NCBI RefSeq assembly: GCF_039511225.1
Contig: NZ_CP154261.1
Location: 4,154,001 to 4,218,000, forward strand
Length of the DNA stretch: 64,000 nucleotides
Reading direction: 5' to 3'
Source of the DNA: Sphingobacterium multivorum
Lineage (GTDB): Bacteria; Bacteroidota; Bacteroidia; Sphingobacteriales; Sphingobacteriaceae
The position numbers were made by a program, and so were the translations under genes. Positions within the stretch are counted from its first letter, which is position 1. The number at the start of each line of letters is the position of its first letter. Below the pieces are notes generated by a model that was given only the letters and a program-made list of their open reading frames with translations, searched no databases and had not been told where the DNA came from. Positions 26,358 to 36,635 of this stretch are shown here, one piece after another.

Positions 26358-29300
26358 TTAAAAAGTCATATTAAATCCAACCATAAATACCCTTTGCTGT
26401 GGATATACTACTGCTGCTCTAGCTTCGATCTCGGGATCAATCTGGTAGTCTTTGACATTGTCAAACGAAATCAAGTTTGAAGCATTGATATAGAACCGTA
26501 TTTTTTCGGCCTTAATCTTTTGAATCCATGCTTTTGGCAGATTGTATCCAACCTCCAGGTTGCGGACTCGGAGGTAACGCACATTGGTCAACCAAAAATC
26601 ACTGTTTCGACTATTGGGACCTGAGTTGCCGTTGCGAATCGCAGGGTAGCGTCCCGGAATCCATTCGCTGTTTGGATCATAAGGGTCTTTGCGATGCCAT
26701 CTATCTTCCAGCAGGTAGGCTGGAGAATTGCCTCCACCATGGAAGGCATTACGTAACTCATAATCCTGAAACCAGGATTGCACCGCACCACCGGCCAAAT
26801 CGACATTTAAGTTGATGCCTTTCCAGTCAAGTCCTATCCGACCACCGAAGCTCATCATCGGTGCCCAACCCGTCGGATAACCAATCGGACGCTGATCCAT
26901 ATCATTGATAACACCGTCGCCGTTTACATCTTTATAAATGAGATCACCAGGAAGTTGTGTCCTATTGTTCTGACCATCATTATTGATCGGATGGTTGCGG
27001 ATCTCTTCTTCTGACTGAAATCTTCCGACAACTTGGTATCCCCACCATACTCCACCCCAGCGGTCTTCAATCGAGTTACGGTATTCATTCCACGAATTAC
27101 TGAAACGAGGCTTATAGGTTTCTAGGTCACGATAACGTGAAAAAGTCATATTCCCACTGACAACATAGTTAAGTTCACCGACCTTATCGGTATAGGTAAT
27201 GATACCTTCCGCACCATAATAGCCGTTTTTGCCGAGGTTTTCATTGGGAAGGTCATAACCGATTTCAGCTGGTAATAGGACATCGTATCGTTTGCCAGGA
27301 TATCCTGTACGGATAATTTTAAAGATATCGGCCGTCAATGTCAGCTTATTATTCAACAAGGTAGCATCGACCCCCATATTATAATTGGTATTTTTAACCC
27401 AGGAGAGGTTGCGCACTGGTAAACCTCTAGGCTGTACCCCGGGCACATAGGCTCCGTCTAAGACAGCACTTCCAGCCGCCCAATTATATCCGGCAAGGTA
27501 ATCATGCATTCCCACGCCCTCTTCAAGTCCGGTTTGCCCGATCGAACCACGGATTTTAAGGTCACTCACCACGGATTTCAAAGGCTTGAAGAACCCCTCA
27601 TCCGAAATACGCCAACCTACTGATGCTCCTGGAAATAATCCCCAGCGTTTACCCTCATAATATTTAAAGGACCCATCATAACGGCCCAGAACTTCCAGAA
27701 GATACTTGCCCTTGTAGTTGTAATTGATACGACCAATATATCCAGCCCGAGCCTCGTAAGCCCATTCATCGGCCAAACTATTGAGCTCCGACAGTCTCAA
27801 CAACGGAATATAATTGTTCGAAGGATTTGCGCCCAACGCTTTATACGTCCGGTCCCAGTCTGAGCGCTCATAGCCTAACATTCCTGCGAAAGTGTGATCG
27901 CCGATCTGCTTGTTATAATCGATCTGGAACTGCGCAAACCGAGAAACAATCTCCCTCGTGGTATCGTAACGCCAGCCAGCATCACTTCCGCCAGTTCGCT
28001 TATAGGCATTATTTTCGTATCGATATACATCATAGGTATATTGGAAGCCTTCAAATTTATTGTTGGTATAATTGTAAGAAACAGTTCCCTTTGCCGACAA
28101 ACCAAAATTTGTCTTATAGGCCGCAAAGAGATTCACATTTCCAGCAAGGTATTTATTGTCTTTATAGCCGGCAATATCGCGACTAAAGAGAGCCGGGTTA
28201 TAGGGAAAATCATTGGTATGATTGATATACTCTGGATTGTCATTTGCATAAGGGCCTACCGTCGGTCTATTTTTCATAATAGCCAAAATCGAGGAGAAGT
28301 AGCCATCTCCACCTGGTAAGCCAACATCCTGGGTTCCCTCATGTCTTCCTGAAATCTGTGTACCGACAGTAAACCCCTTCAGCACCTCAGCTTCCATATT
28401 GGCCTGAAAATTGGTTCGCTTATAATTGAAATCCTTGATCATTGCATCCTGATTGAGGTGGCCCAATGACAGGAAATAATTTGATTTTTCACTTCCACCG
28501 GTGACATTGGCATTGATGTATCGCTGTGGGATATTCTTACGGATCACCATATCATAATAATCATAGCCTTGGTAGCCGGGCTCTGTTCCAGCCTGCCATT
28601 TAGCCAACTCTTCGGGCGTATAAACCGTCTTCGGATCACGGTTTTCATTCTGCGCAGCCTCAACCAATCCACGTGTGTATTGTTTCGCGTTTGCCATGGT
28701 CGGAAAACGTGTCAAATTCTGCCAGCCTTGGTAGCCATTAATATTGATTTTTGCACTTTCTCCTTTTGCTCCTTTTTTGGTGGTAATAAGTACAACACCT
28801 CTAGAAGCACGGAATCCATATACTGCCGCTGCGGCATCTTTCAAAATAGAGATACTCTCAATATCTTCGAGATTCAGCGAGTTGAAGATATCTGCTCCGG
28901 AGCCATTCTGTGTACCGACCCAGTCAGTACCTTCCTGACCGCCGTAAGCGACCCCATCAATTACATATAATGGCGAGCCCATATTCCGGATTTCAATCGC
29001 TGCACCACGACCCGGACGCGCGTCTTTGGCACGCACGGAGATCCCCTGCACCTTTCCTGCCAAAGCCCCAGCAGTTGTCGTCGATGATGACCGTACAATA
29101 TCCTCTGATTTAATATTGCTTACTGCCCCCGTAATATTACGTTTGGACTGTTTACCATAACCAACAACGACGACATCCTCCAAAACATTTTCATCTGCCT
29201 CGAGCTGGATTTTTAAATTTGTTGTTCCATCCAATGGAACTCGGCGAGTCTTATATCCAACAAATGACACAACGAGCGTTCCTTTGTTGGCATTCAGCTC

Positions 29301-29480
29301 AAATTTCCCCGATTTGTCTGTTGAGGTTCCCTTTCCCCCTTCTAGGAGGAGTACACTCGCACCAACGATAGGCTCGTTTGCTTTGTTGAAAACTTGTCCC
29401 GTAACCTTCTCCTGCGCATACAGCAATGTTGGCATCACACTCAACATGGTGTAAAAAGAAGCAATCTTTAAGTTTTTCAT
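26358..29480 (-). CDS. SusC/RagA family TonB-linked outer membrane transporter
   Basis: The 1040-residue protein has a signal peptide to about residue 22 (LYAQ) and a carboxypeptidase-regulatory-like domain (24-98). A TonB-box-like DVVVVGYG lies at 102-109, followed by the plug (SPLYVIDGVAYGG) and a barrel ending in FMVGFNMTF. No STN domain is present. It is the first gene of the susC-susD-DUF3823 operon and sits 361 bases downstream of the HTCS gene, behind that gene's terminator. The HTCS is the expected activator. Confidence 0.96.
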   Translation of the reverse strand: MKNLKIASFYTMLSVMPTLLYAQEKVTGQVFNKANEPIVGASVLLLEGGKGTSTDKSGKFELNANKGTLVVSFVGYKTRRVPLDGTTNLKIQLEADENVLEDVVVVGYGKQSKRNITGAVSNIKSEDIVRSSSTTTAGALAGKVQGISVRAKDARPGRGAAIEIRNMGSPLYVIDGVAYGGQEGTDWVGTQNGSGADIFNSLNLEDIESISILKDAAAAVYGFRASRGVVLITTKKGAKGESAKININGYQGWQNLTRFPTMANAKQYTRGLVEAAQNENRDPKTVYTPEELAKWQAGTEPGYQGYDYYDMVIRKNIPQRYINANVTGGSEKSNYFLSLGHLNQDAMIKDFNYKRTNFQANMEAEVLKGFTVGTQISGRHEGTQDVGLPGGDGYFSSILAIMKNRPTVGPYANDNPEYINHTNDFPYNPALFSRDIAGYKDNKYLAGNVNLFAAYKTNFGLSAKGTVSYNYTNNKFEGFQYTYDVYRYENNAYKRTGGSDAGWRYDTTREIVSRFAQFQIDYNKQIGDHTFAGMLGYERSDWDRTYKALGANPSNNYIPLLRLSELNSLADEWAYEARAGYIGRINYNYKGKYLLEVLGRYDGSFKYYEGKRWGLFPGASVGWRISDEGFFKPLKSVVSDLKIRGSIGQTGLEEGVGMHDYLAGYNWAAGSAVLDGAYVPGVQPRGLPVRNLSWVKNTNYNMGVDATLLNNKLTLTADIFKIIRTGYPGKRYDVLLPAEIGYDLPNENLGKNGYYGAEGIITYTDKVGELNYVVSGNMTFSRYRDLETYKPRFSNSWNEYRNSIEDRWGGVWWGYQVVGRFQSEEEIRNHPINNDGQNNRTQLPGDLIYKDVNGDGVINDMDQRPIGYPTGWAPMMSFGGRIGLDWKGINLNVDLAGGAVQSWFQDYELRNAFHGGGNSPAYLLEDRWHRKDPYDPNSEWIPGRYPAIRNGNSGPNSRNSDFWLTNVRYLRVRNLEVGYNLPKAWIQKIKAEKIRFYINASNLISFDNVKDYQIDPEIEARAAVVYPQQRVFMVGFNMTF

Positions 29481-29780
29481 AAATTTAAATACGAATTAAA
29501 CAGTAAATAATACAATCTAGCCGGACAAGACAATATGATGGTAAACTATGGTCTACTTTGGTTATTTCTTTTGCATCGTTGCCACCCCTACCTAGATTTT
29601 ATAATTGGATAATACCTCAAACTTAGCCCATTTTGCAGCATTACATCATATACAAATCCGTCAAAAACCATATAATTTTCAGTCAAAAACAGCTTTTATA
29701 ATATATTTAAGGCATATTTCCTGTTTGATGAAACCTGAGCCTGCTTTTATTGGTCTGCCATGGGGAAGCTGTTTTATGCG
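29481..29780. other. Gene-free stretch upstream of susC (expected HTCS-controlled promoter)
   Basis: There is no gene here; a short plus-strand frame at 29605-29811 has no protein-like features and overlaps the HTCS terminator. I could not pick out a convincing -33/-7 pair. The stretch should contain the HTCS binding site by position. Confidence 0.4.
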
Positions 29781-29818
29781 AAAAAAAATACCCCTAGCCA
29801 CGGAGGAGTAGCAGGGGC
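29781..29818 (-). terminator. Terminator of the HTCS gene
   Basis: CCCCTG pairs with TAGGGG (one G-U pair) on the minus strand, followed directly by TA and eight T. It begins about 24 bases beyond the HTCS stop. Confidence 0.75.
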
Positions 29819-29841
29819 ATTATGAGCTTTTGTGTATTCTT

Positions 29842-32800
29842 TTAATACGTTACCCGGATCTTATTGTCGGCTCGTTGGTATTCGGAAGGTAGCTGGCCAA
29901 ACTCTTCCTTAAAGCACTGCCGAAAATAAATTGCACTATTGATTCCGACCATAAACGACACTTCAGTCACATTATATTTCCCCGTCCGAAGTAGATCCGC
30001 AGCCTTGTGGATACGTATCTTGCGAACCAGTTGATTGATATTTTTACCTGTGATCCCCTTCAACTTGCGGTATAAGGTAGACTGACTCATATTCATTCGG
30101 TCAGCAAGGGCAGCAGCGTCCAATACTTCATCCTGCATATGCTGCTCGACAATCTGCATAAAATCCTGAACAAATTCATTTTCCCGCCACAGCTCCTCAG
30201 GAGGTTTTTGCTCGGTATAATCATCTGAATAGGGTGATTTGCTGTTTAAACTTTCCAAAACCAGTTCATTGATCTGTTTCTGTCGGCTCAATAGGTTGTC
30301 GATACGTTTGAAGAGTAAAGCTGCCGTAACAGGCTTGATCAGATAGGAGTCTATCCCCAGATCATACCCCCGTTGCCGGTCTGCATCGGTGTTTTTCGCC
30401 GTCAATAGTAGCAGTGGAATATGACTTGTACTGCGTTCCTGTTTGAGCTGCTGTACCAGCTCAAAGCCATCCATATCGGGCATCGTAATATCACTGATCA
30501 CCAGATCAGGTATTCGTGCCATCGCCGTTTTATAGCCCGCAGCTCCATTTTCAGCAAGTACCACATCATAATGCCTTTGCAGGGTAGTTCCCAGATACTC
30601 ACGGAGCTCCCAATCGTCCTCGACCAGTAGAATCAGGGGGCGCTGCGAAGCCGTGGGCGGTTCGCTTTCTTGTGCGACAACTTGATCTACTTTTAGCTTG
30701 ACCGTAAATGTAGTGCCTAGCCCAAACGTGCTACTTACCTCCACCTTTCCACGATGTATTGCAACAAGTTCCTTGACCAAAGCAAGGCCAATTCCTGTAC
30801 CTTGCGTACCTGTGCCTGGAATCTGATAATACTTTTTGAAAATCCGCTCAATATCTTCTTCGGCAATACCAACACCCGTGTCTTCTACAGACAATATGGC
30901 CCAATGATTTAGATCTGCACCTTCGTAGCGCAGGCTTAGTTTAATATAGCCCGACGCTGTGTATTTATACGCATTCGACAATAAATTGTCGACAATCAAC
31001 TGCACAATTTCTGCATCAAACAACGTACGTATATCCTCGGCAGGGAGTTCGGACGATACGCGAAGACCAGGTTTGTGATTCAATGTTTTATATTTATGTG
31101 TCAGATCGGCTAGCATTTCGCCCAAGGATCCAGCTTCGGGGACAAAGGGTTTAAATTGCGATTCTACCTTCCGAAACTCCAAAAGCTGGTTGACCAATGT
31201 GAAAAGTCTATTGGCACTTTTCTGAACCGTCTGAACTAATGCACGGTGTTTCTCAGCAAGCTGCTTTTCTTGCGACAGGTCCTCAAGGGGGCCTAGGATC
31301 AACGTCAGGGGTGTACGCAATTCATGGGTAATATGCGTATAGAAGTTCATCCGCTCGGCATGCAGCTGTTCGTCCTGTAGGTGTTGTCGCTCTTTAAATT
31401 TTAGTTCCGATTCGGCTTTCATTCTCTTGAAATAAAAGGAAATGATCACATATCCAATCAGCAGTACGAGTACTATATAAAACACCTTAGCAGGTAAGCT
31501 TAAATAAAAAGGTGGCGCGATGTTAATCAGCAGCTGTTGGTACTCGTGCGACCACTTACCGTTTTTCATTCGCGTACGAATGAGCAGCTCATGCTCACCA
31601 TAGGGAATATTGCGAAAGTCGAGGTTTGTCTCATTGCCCAGAAAAATCCAATCATTATTGAATCCCTCCAATTGATACCCAAATTCGACCAATCCATCCA
31701 AAGCAAAATCCATGACAGCAAGTTCGATGCGAAAACTATTTTCCTCATAATTGAGCGTGATAGTCTTTGTGCCCGACGGATATTTATCAACCTGCGCATT
31801 GGATTCGCCCGATTGAAAAACAATAAATCGGCTCACACTTACAGGCGAAGTAGGTAAATCGGATGGAATAGCTGTGGGATTGAAATAACACATCCCTTCC
31901 TGCATCCCAAAATACAGGCGTCCTTCTGTATCCTTTCCAACGCTTCCGTTGATAAAGCCTCCCAAGGGTAAACCAAAGGATTGGTCGTAGTGTAGAAAAC
32001 GTCTCTCTTGCGGGACATAGCGTAACATCCCCGATTTGGTTGCGCACCAAATATTTCCGGTATGATCCTCAGCAACTCCATTGACAAACAGCCAAGCATT
32101 ACCTTCCGGGGGTAACAATACTGCGAGATCACCGATTTTCTTACCTGCATCCTGCATGGCCAATCCGTGGTTTGTAGCGATCCAAATATTATTATCCCTA
32201 TCGCGTAGCAAATGATTGATTGTATTATTGCGCAATCCACTCTTATTGTCCATCTTACGAAGCAGCTTACGGTCGGAATTATATACATAGAGTCCCTGCC
32301 CATAAGTTCCTACCCACATATTGTGCTGACCATCTTCCACTAGCGTTCGCGGTGCATAATCACCAAGCATAGGCTTATTGATCAGAAGCTTTTTAACATG
32401 GTGTGCCACTCCATTGTATATAAAAAGACCTTGATGGGCAGCAATCCAAATGTGCCCCAAATGATCCTCATATATCGCACGAACTTCGGTCACCGACTCC
32501 CCTAAATCGATCATATGCCAATCGGAAGATCCAGCATATTGGACAGCAATCCCGCCCTTCCGCAATCCCATCCATACATGCTGATGCCGATCCTTAAATG
32601 CCGTAAGTATAAAATCGTCGGGCAATCCATTTTTTTGGGTAATTTGTCGCAACAAACCGCCTTCAGCATTCATTTCTACTATACCCGAGCCCTCAGTTAC
32701 CAGTCGAGTCCGATTTTCACCAGTTAATACATTACTCACTGTTGCCAATCGGTCAGGTAACATATTGTCTGAAGGAAAAACACTAAAAAAAGGAGCCATA

Positions 32801-33837
32801 TGCGAAACAACCCCTACACCTCCACCATATAACGCCAGCCAAATATTTCCGAACCGATCGGGAGTGATATGCTGGACCATGGTATTATTACCTTTGCCAA
32901 GATCAAAAAGCTGTATGTGCTGCACGCCTTCAAAACGTTTATCAAACGTATATTTCGGCTGCAGCAAAAATAGTTGCGATGACTCGCCTCCAATCCACAA
33001 GGTATTGCCAATTTCCTTGATTGCGTAGACAAAAGGTTCATTCCCATTTTTTGCTAATCCTGCCAAAGGGACTTGCTGTAATCGACCTGATGCCGGATGA
33101 TATACTGCCAAGCCTTTACGGGTTCCAATCCACACATTTCCAGCCTGATCACAAAACAACACTTTAATCTCATTATCAGGAAGTTTACCCAAGGTATTCT
33201 GATAAGTCAATCGTTTCAATGAGCGACGAAGAGGATCTAAAATTGTCAGGCCCTCATTTACATGCCCAATGTAAAGCATGTTACTGCGATCTTCAGCTAA
33301 GGACCAAACACTATTCTCGGGAAGTCCGGGACAATTTTTCTTATTGAAATGATTAAACTCTTTAGTTATTGGATCGAAATGCTGTACACCTTGATGATAG
33401 GTGGCCAGCCACAGTTTTCCATCTTTCCCTTCAATCATATCGGTTATATCATTTGTCGCGATGGATTTCGGATTAGTGCCGTCATGTGTGTAATAGCTAA
33501 ATTTATTTGTACGTAAGTCAAGTACATTCAGGCCATTGGACCGCGTTCCGATATACACTTTCTTGTCGGTATAAAGCAAGGTATTGATTTCATTACTATT
33601 GACCGATAGCCCATCCGGCTTGTCTGTTGCATAAAATGATTTAAAAGACTTCCCTGCATACCGGTTCAATCCCAGCTCGCTGGCTATCCACATAAATCCG
33701 TCATCATCGTGCACAATATCCAGCACCTGCTGATTGGTCAGACCATCTTGAAGGGAGAAAAAATGGACGCGATTAGGCTGTCCATAAACGTGGGCCAACT
33801 GCCAAAAGAAAACAATGCTAATAAGAAAATTTTTCAT
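29842..33837 (-). CDS. Hybrid two-component system sensor/regulator (HTCS)
   Basis: The 1331-residue single-chain sensor begins with a signal peptide (1-19). Two propellers built from reg_prop repeats follow (about 20-690; repeated forms such as GNIWIATNHGLAMQD and GKLWLATYHQGVQHF). Then come a Y_Y_Y domain (about 695-770), one membrane helix (about 780-800) and a HisKA with His near 836 in THITHELRTP. After that lie HATPase_c (NAYKYT, GTGIGLALVKEL), a receiver with phospho-acceptor Asp near 1116 in DITMPDMDG, and a C-terminal AraC-type HTH (about 1225-1325). HTCS proteins bind an oligosaccharide in the periplasm and activate the adjacent PUL, here susC-susD-DUF3823 and probably GH43-GH2. Confidence 0.96.
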   Translation of the reverse strand: MKNFLISIVFFWQLAHVYGQPNRVHFFSLQDGLTNQQVLDIVHDDDGFMWIASELGLNRYAGKSFKSFYATDKPDGLSVNSNEINTLLYTDKKVYIGTRSNGLNVLDLRTNKFSYYTHDGTNPKSIATNDITDMIEGKDGKLWLATYHQGVQHFDPITKEFNHFNKKNCPGLPENSVWSLAEDRSNMLYIGHVNEGLTILDPLRRSLKRLTYQNTLGKLPDNEIKVLFCDQAGNVWIGTRKGLAVYHPASGRLQQVPLAGLAKNGNEPFVYAIKEIGNTLWIGGESSQLFLLQPKYTFDKRFEGVQHIQLFDLGKGNNTMVQHITPDRFGNIWLALYGGGVGVVSHMAPFFSVFPSDNMLPDRLATVSNVLTGENRTRLVTEGSGIVEMNAEGGLLRQITQKNGLPDDFILTAFKDRHQHVWMGLRKGGIAVQYAGSSDWHMIDLGESVTEVRAIYEDHLGHIWIAAHQGLFIYNGVAHHVKKLLINKPMLGDYAPRTLVEDGQHNMWVGTYGQGLYVYNSDRKLLRKMDNKSGLRNNTINHLLRDRDNNIWIATNHGLAMQDAGKKIGDLAVLLPPEGNAWLFVNGVAEDHTGNIWCATKSGMLRYVPQERRFLHYDQSFGLPLGGFINGSVGKDTEGRLYFGMQEGMCYFNPTAIPSDLPTSPVSVSRFIVFQSGESNAQVDKYPSGTKTITLNYEENSFRIELAVMDFALDGLVEFGYQLEGFNNDWIFLGNETNLDFRNIPYGEHELLIRTRMKNGKWSHEYQQLLINIAPPFYLSLPAKVFYIVLVLLIGYVIISFYFKRMKAESELKFKERQHLQDEQLHAERMNFYTHITHELRTPLTLILGPLEDLSQEKQLAEKHRALVQTVQKSANRLFTLVNQLLEFRKVESQFKPFVPEAGSLGEMLADLTHKYKTLNHKPGLRVSSELPAEDIRTLFDAEIVQLIVDNLLSNAYKYTASGYIKLSLRYEGADLNHWAILSVEDTGVGIAEEDIERIFKKYYQIPGTGTQGTGIGLALVKELVAIHRGKVEVSSTFGLGTTFTVKLKVDQVVAQESEPPTASQRPLILLVEDDWELREYLGTTLQRHYDVVLAENGAAGYKTAMARIPDLVISDITMPDMDGFELVQQLKQERSTSHIPLLLLTAKNTDADRQRGYDLGIDSYLIKPVTAALLFKRIDNLLSRQKQINELVLESLNSKSPYSDDYTEQKPPEELWRENEFVQDFMQIVEQHMQDEVLDAAALADRMNMSQSTLYRKLKGITGKNINQLVRKIRIHKAADLLRTGKYNVTEVSFMVGINSAIYFRQCFKEEFGQLPSEYQRADNKIRVTY

Positions 33838-34206
33838 AGCTCTACCACCACCAATAAATTAACAACACCAACCTACTTTATTGAAAGGCTTCTCTGCAAA
33901 ATATCAAAGCAGTCAATCCACAGGCAACTTTTTACGATCTTGTTTAAAACAGCAGTAAAATAATTATGCAATGAAAATATTCAAGATATAAACATACTAT
34001 AGGCCTATTCAAATACAGGTTATTTTCAAGTTAAAGATAAGAATAAATATATAAATGTCGAACAAACATTTATAACAATATTAGGAGAAATGCTTTGCTT
34101 ATAATGCTGAGAAGTACAGATCAACCGAAATTGCCGGCCGATACCTGAAATATTGGTATATTGCAGCAAAATCTAAAACTACTTGTGAATCACAAAAAAC
34201 ACATTT
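33838..34206. other. Divergent promoter region between HTCS and the GH20 gene
   Basis: There are 369 bases with no gene. Upstream of the GH20 ATG, TATATTGC (34157-34164) resembles a Bacteroidota -7 element with TTG at 34131, but the 23-base spacing is long. No repeat or RNA structure was recognised. Confidence 0.3.
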
Positions 34207-36498
34207 ATGAATAAAATCTTCTCAACCTTACTTGTATCCTGTGCCCTGTACCTGCCGACATTAAGTTTTGCGCAACAAAAAAACATACTTCCTCAACTTA
34301 TTCCGTTTCCTCAACAGCTGGAAGCCGGGCCGGGCCTTTTTCAGCTAAATGGTCAAGAATTGGGTTACGCTATTGATCCAGCATTTTCTTCCAGGTCACT
34401 GCCGGCATGGATCAACCAATCCCTATTCGGTCAACTGAGCAAAAAAAGCGTGAAGAAGACAAACGCCACGCTGCAATTGATCAAAGTCCAGGGCCTCTCA
34501 GATGAAGCGTATGAATTGAAGATAGATCAAAAAGGCATACAAATCATCGCTTCTTCAGAAAAGGGCGCATTTTATGGTTTACAGACAGTCCAGCAATTGT
34601 ATCTACTTTCGGGAACAACAGGCAAGCTTGCTCTTCCCTATGTGACCGTAAAAGATCAGCCTGCTTTCAAATGGCGAGGTGTCGAGCTCGATGTAGCCCG
34701 CCACTTTTTTCCAAAAGATTATATCTATAAATTCATAGATCTGCTTGCAACCTACAAATTTAACAAATTTCATTTGCACCTTACGGACGATCAAGGTTGG
34801 CGCATAGAAATCAAGAAATACCCTAAACTAACCGAACAGGGGGCTTGGCGTACTTATAACAACCAAGATTCGGCCTGCTTTGTGAAAGCCAAAGAGAACC
34901 CCGACTTTAATCTGCCGAAGGAATCGATCCGTACCACAAACGGAAAGGAAGAATATGGTGGTTTCTATACACAACAAGATATCAAGGACATTGTTGCCTA
35001 TGCAGACAGTCGGCAAATAGAGGTTATTCCGGAAATAGACATGCCCGGACATATGATGGTGGCTACTAAGGCCTATCCTGAGCTCCTATTGGACAGCCAA
35101 TCCGCGGGCTGGGGGAAACAGTTTTCTGTCCCCATCAGTCCTTGGAAAGAAAGCAGCTATACCTTTGTTGAAAACGTTCTAGGCGAAATTATCGACTTAT
35201 TTCCTTCACATTATATTCACATCGGAGCCGATGAGGTCGAAAAAGACTCCTGGTCAAAATCAGCAGCGGCCCAAGCTTTTATGAAAGAAAAGCAAATAGC
35301 GGACTTACATGATCTTCAAAGTTATTTCGTCAAACGGGTAAACAGCTTTATTCGTTCAAAAAATAAACGGAGCATCGGCTGGGATGAAATATTAGACGGT
35401 AGCTCGGACACGAGCATGATGGTGATGTACTGGCGTGGTTGGGTAAAAAATGCACCGATAGAAGCTGTAAACCGTGGTCACCGGGTCGTTATGACACCTA
35501 CCAACCCGCTTTATTTTGATTATTTACCCAATAGTAGCAGCCTGGATGCCGTGTACAATATGAATGTCGTACCTACAGATATTTCCAGCCAAAAAGCACC
35601 GCTGATCCAAGGTGCACAGGCCAATATCTGGACAGAAATGATTCCTTCCGCCGCTCGATTGGAGTTTATGATTCTCCCGCGCTTAAGTGCTTTATCAGAA
35701 CGTGTATGGACCAACAAACCGCTGTATGATAGCTATATCAATCGAGTAATTGCGCACTTTGGACTTTGGAACAAAATGGGTTTACGCTATCGTATGCCAG
35801 ACCTCACAGGATTCGCCGAAACACAGGTTATTGTTGATGGACAATCTGTTCTAACGGTAGCAAATGAACTTCCACAAAATCAAATACACTATACAACGGA
35901 TGGTAGTCTCCCAACGCAGCAGAGCCCAGTATTGAACGGTTCGCTCGTGGTTAAAAAAGAAGGGCCAATTCGTTTTGCAACAATCTCCTCTTCCGGTGCA
36001 AAAAGTGAACTTTATCAGGTTGATTTTAAAAATGATACCTGGAAAAAGAGTATAGAACCTGATGAAAATAGCATGGCTCCAGGGCTTATGGCAACACTTT
36101 TCAATGGAAATTTTGCCAACACTTCGGCCATTACAGGGCCTGAAGTACGCCGGGAAGTGATCAGCAATGTCGCTTTAAGCGATACCATCAAAATGCCTTC
36201 ATTTGGTGCAAAAATACGGGGATTTATCTATGTCAAGGAAAAAGGGATCTATAATTTCTACTTCACCTGCGATGATGGCGGCGTCTTGCGGATACATGAT
36301 CAGCTCGTCGTCAATAATGACGGGCAGCATGCACCGATTATGAAAAGTGGACAGATTGCTTTAGAACCAGGCTACCATCCAATTGCTGTAGATTTCCTTG
36401 AAGCTGGAGGCGGATTTACCCTAAAACTTCAATACAGTCTCAATGATTCAAAGGTAATTGATATTCCCAAAGAGTCCTTTTTCCATAAAAAGGATTAA
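34207..36498 (+). CDS. GH20 beta-N-acetylhexosaminidase with C-terminal PA14-like domain
   Basis: The 763-residue protein has a signal peptide (1-22, LSFAQ), an N-terminal GH20b domain (about 30-150) and a TIM barrel (about 155-500). The catalytic pair is Asp342-Glu343 in HIGADEVEKDSW, and HLHLTDDQGWRIEI marks the barrel. A chitobiase-type beta domain (about 525-610) and a PA14-like module (about 620-755, IYNFYFTCDDGGVLRI) follow. It removes terminal beta-GlcNAc or GalNAc from glycans. It is transcribed alone, divergent from the HTCS, and ends at a strong terminator. Function fits the amino-sugar operon elsewhere in the window. Confidence 0.94.
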   Translation: MNKIFSTLLVSCALYLPTLSFAQQKNILPQLIPFPQQLEAGPGLFQLNGQELGYAIDPAFSSRSLPAWINQSLFGQLSKKSVKKTNATLQLIKVQGLSDEAYELKIDQKGIQIIASSEKGAFYGLQTVQQLYLLSGTTGKLALPYVTVKDQPAFKWRGVELDVARHFFPKDYIYKFIDLLATYKFNKFHLHLTDDQGWRIEIKKYPKLTEQGAWRTYNNQDSACFVKAKENPDFNLPKESIRTTNGKEEYGGFYTQQDIKDIVAYADSRQIEVIPEIDMPGHMMVATKAYPELLLDSQSAGWGKQFSVPISPWKESSYTFVENVLGEIIDLFPSHYIHIGADEVEKDSWSKSAAAQAFMKEKQIADLHDLQSYFVKRVNSFIRSKNKRSIGWDEILDGSSDTSMMVMYWRGWVKNAPIEAVNRGHRVVMTPTNPLYFDYLPNSSSLDAVYNMNVVPTDISSQKAPLIQGAQANIWTEMIPSAARLEFMILPRLSALSERVWTNKPLYDSYINRVIAHFGLWNKMGLRYRMPDLTGFAETQVIVDGQSVLTVANELPQNQIHYTTDGSLPTQQSPVLNGSLVVKKEGPIRFATISSSGAKSELYQVDFKNDTWKKSIEPDENSMAPGLMATLFNGNFANTSAITGPEVRREVISNVALSDTIKMPSFGAKIRGFIYVKEKGIYNFYFTCDDGGVLRIHDQLVVNNDGQHAPIMKSGQIALEPGYHPIAVDFLEAGGGFTLKLQYSLNDSKVIDIPKESFFHKKD

Positions 36499-36521
36499 TA
36501 ATCATTATGATATATAGAGAG

Positions 36522-36562
36522 ATAACCCCAGTATGGTCAATTCCATCTGGGGTTATTTTTTT
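36522..36562 (+). terminator. Terminator of the GH20 gene
   Basis: ATAACCCCAG (36522-36531) pairs with CTGGGGTTAT (36547-36556), extended by ATGG/CCAT and followed by seven T. It lies 24 bases past the stop codon. Confidence 0.9.
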
Positions 36563-36575
36563 CGGGCCTAGGGAC

Positions 36576-36607
36576 TTTGTTTTATTTATAGAATGGCATA
36601 AGTTTTG
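36576..36607 (+). promoter_or_regulatory. Candidate promoter of the DUF4382 gene
   Basis: TTTG at 36576-36579, then 19 bases, then TAAGTTTTG (36599-36607). This is close to the Bacteroidota -33/-7 pattern, with one extra base inside the -7 element. The ATG at 36636 follows 28 bases later. Confidence 0.4.
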
Positions 36608-36635
36608 CCTAGCTGTAACCATAATGTTACTAACT

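Noticed and set aside
29605..29811. 68-residue plus-strand frame between HTCS and susC
   Set aside because: Overlaps the HTCS terminator and lies in the expected promoter region; no protein-like pattern.
36507..36635. In-frame ATG extension of the DUF4382 lipoprotein
   Set aside because: It runs through the GH20 terminator hairpin and puts 43 residues before a clear lipoprotein signal peptide. ATG at 36636 is the sensible start.
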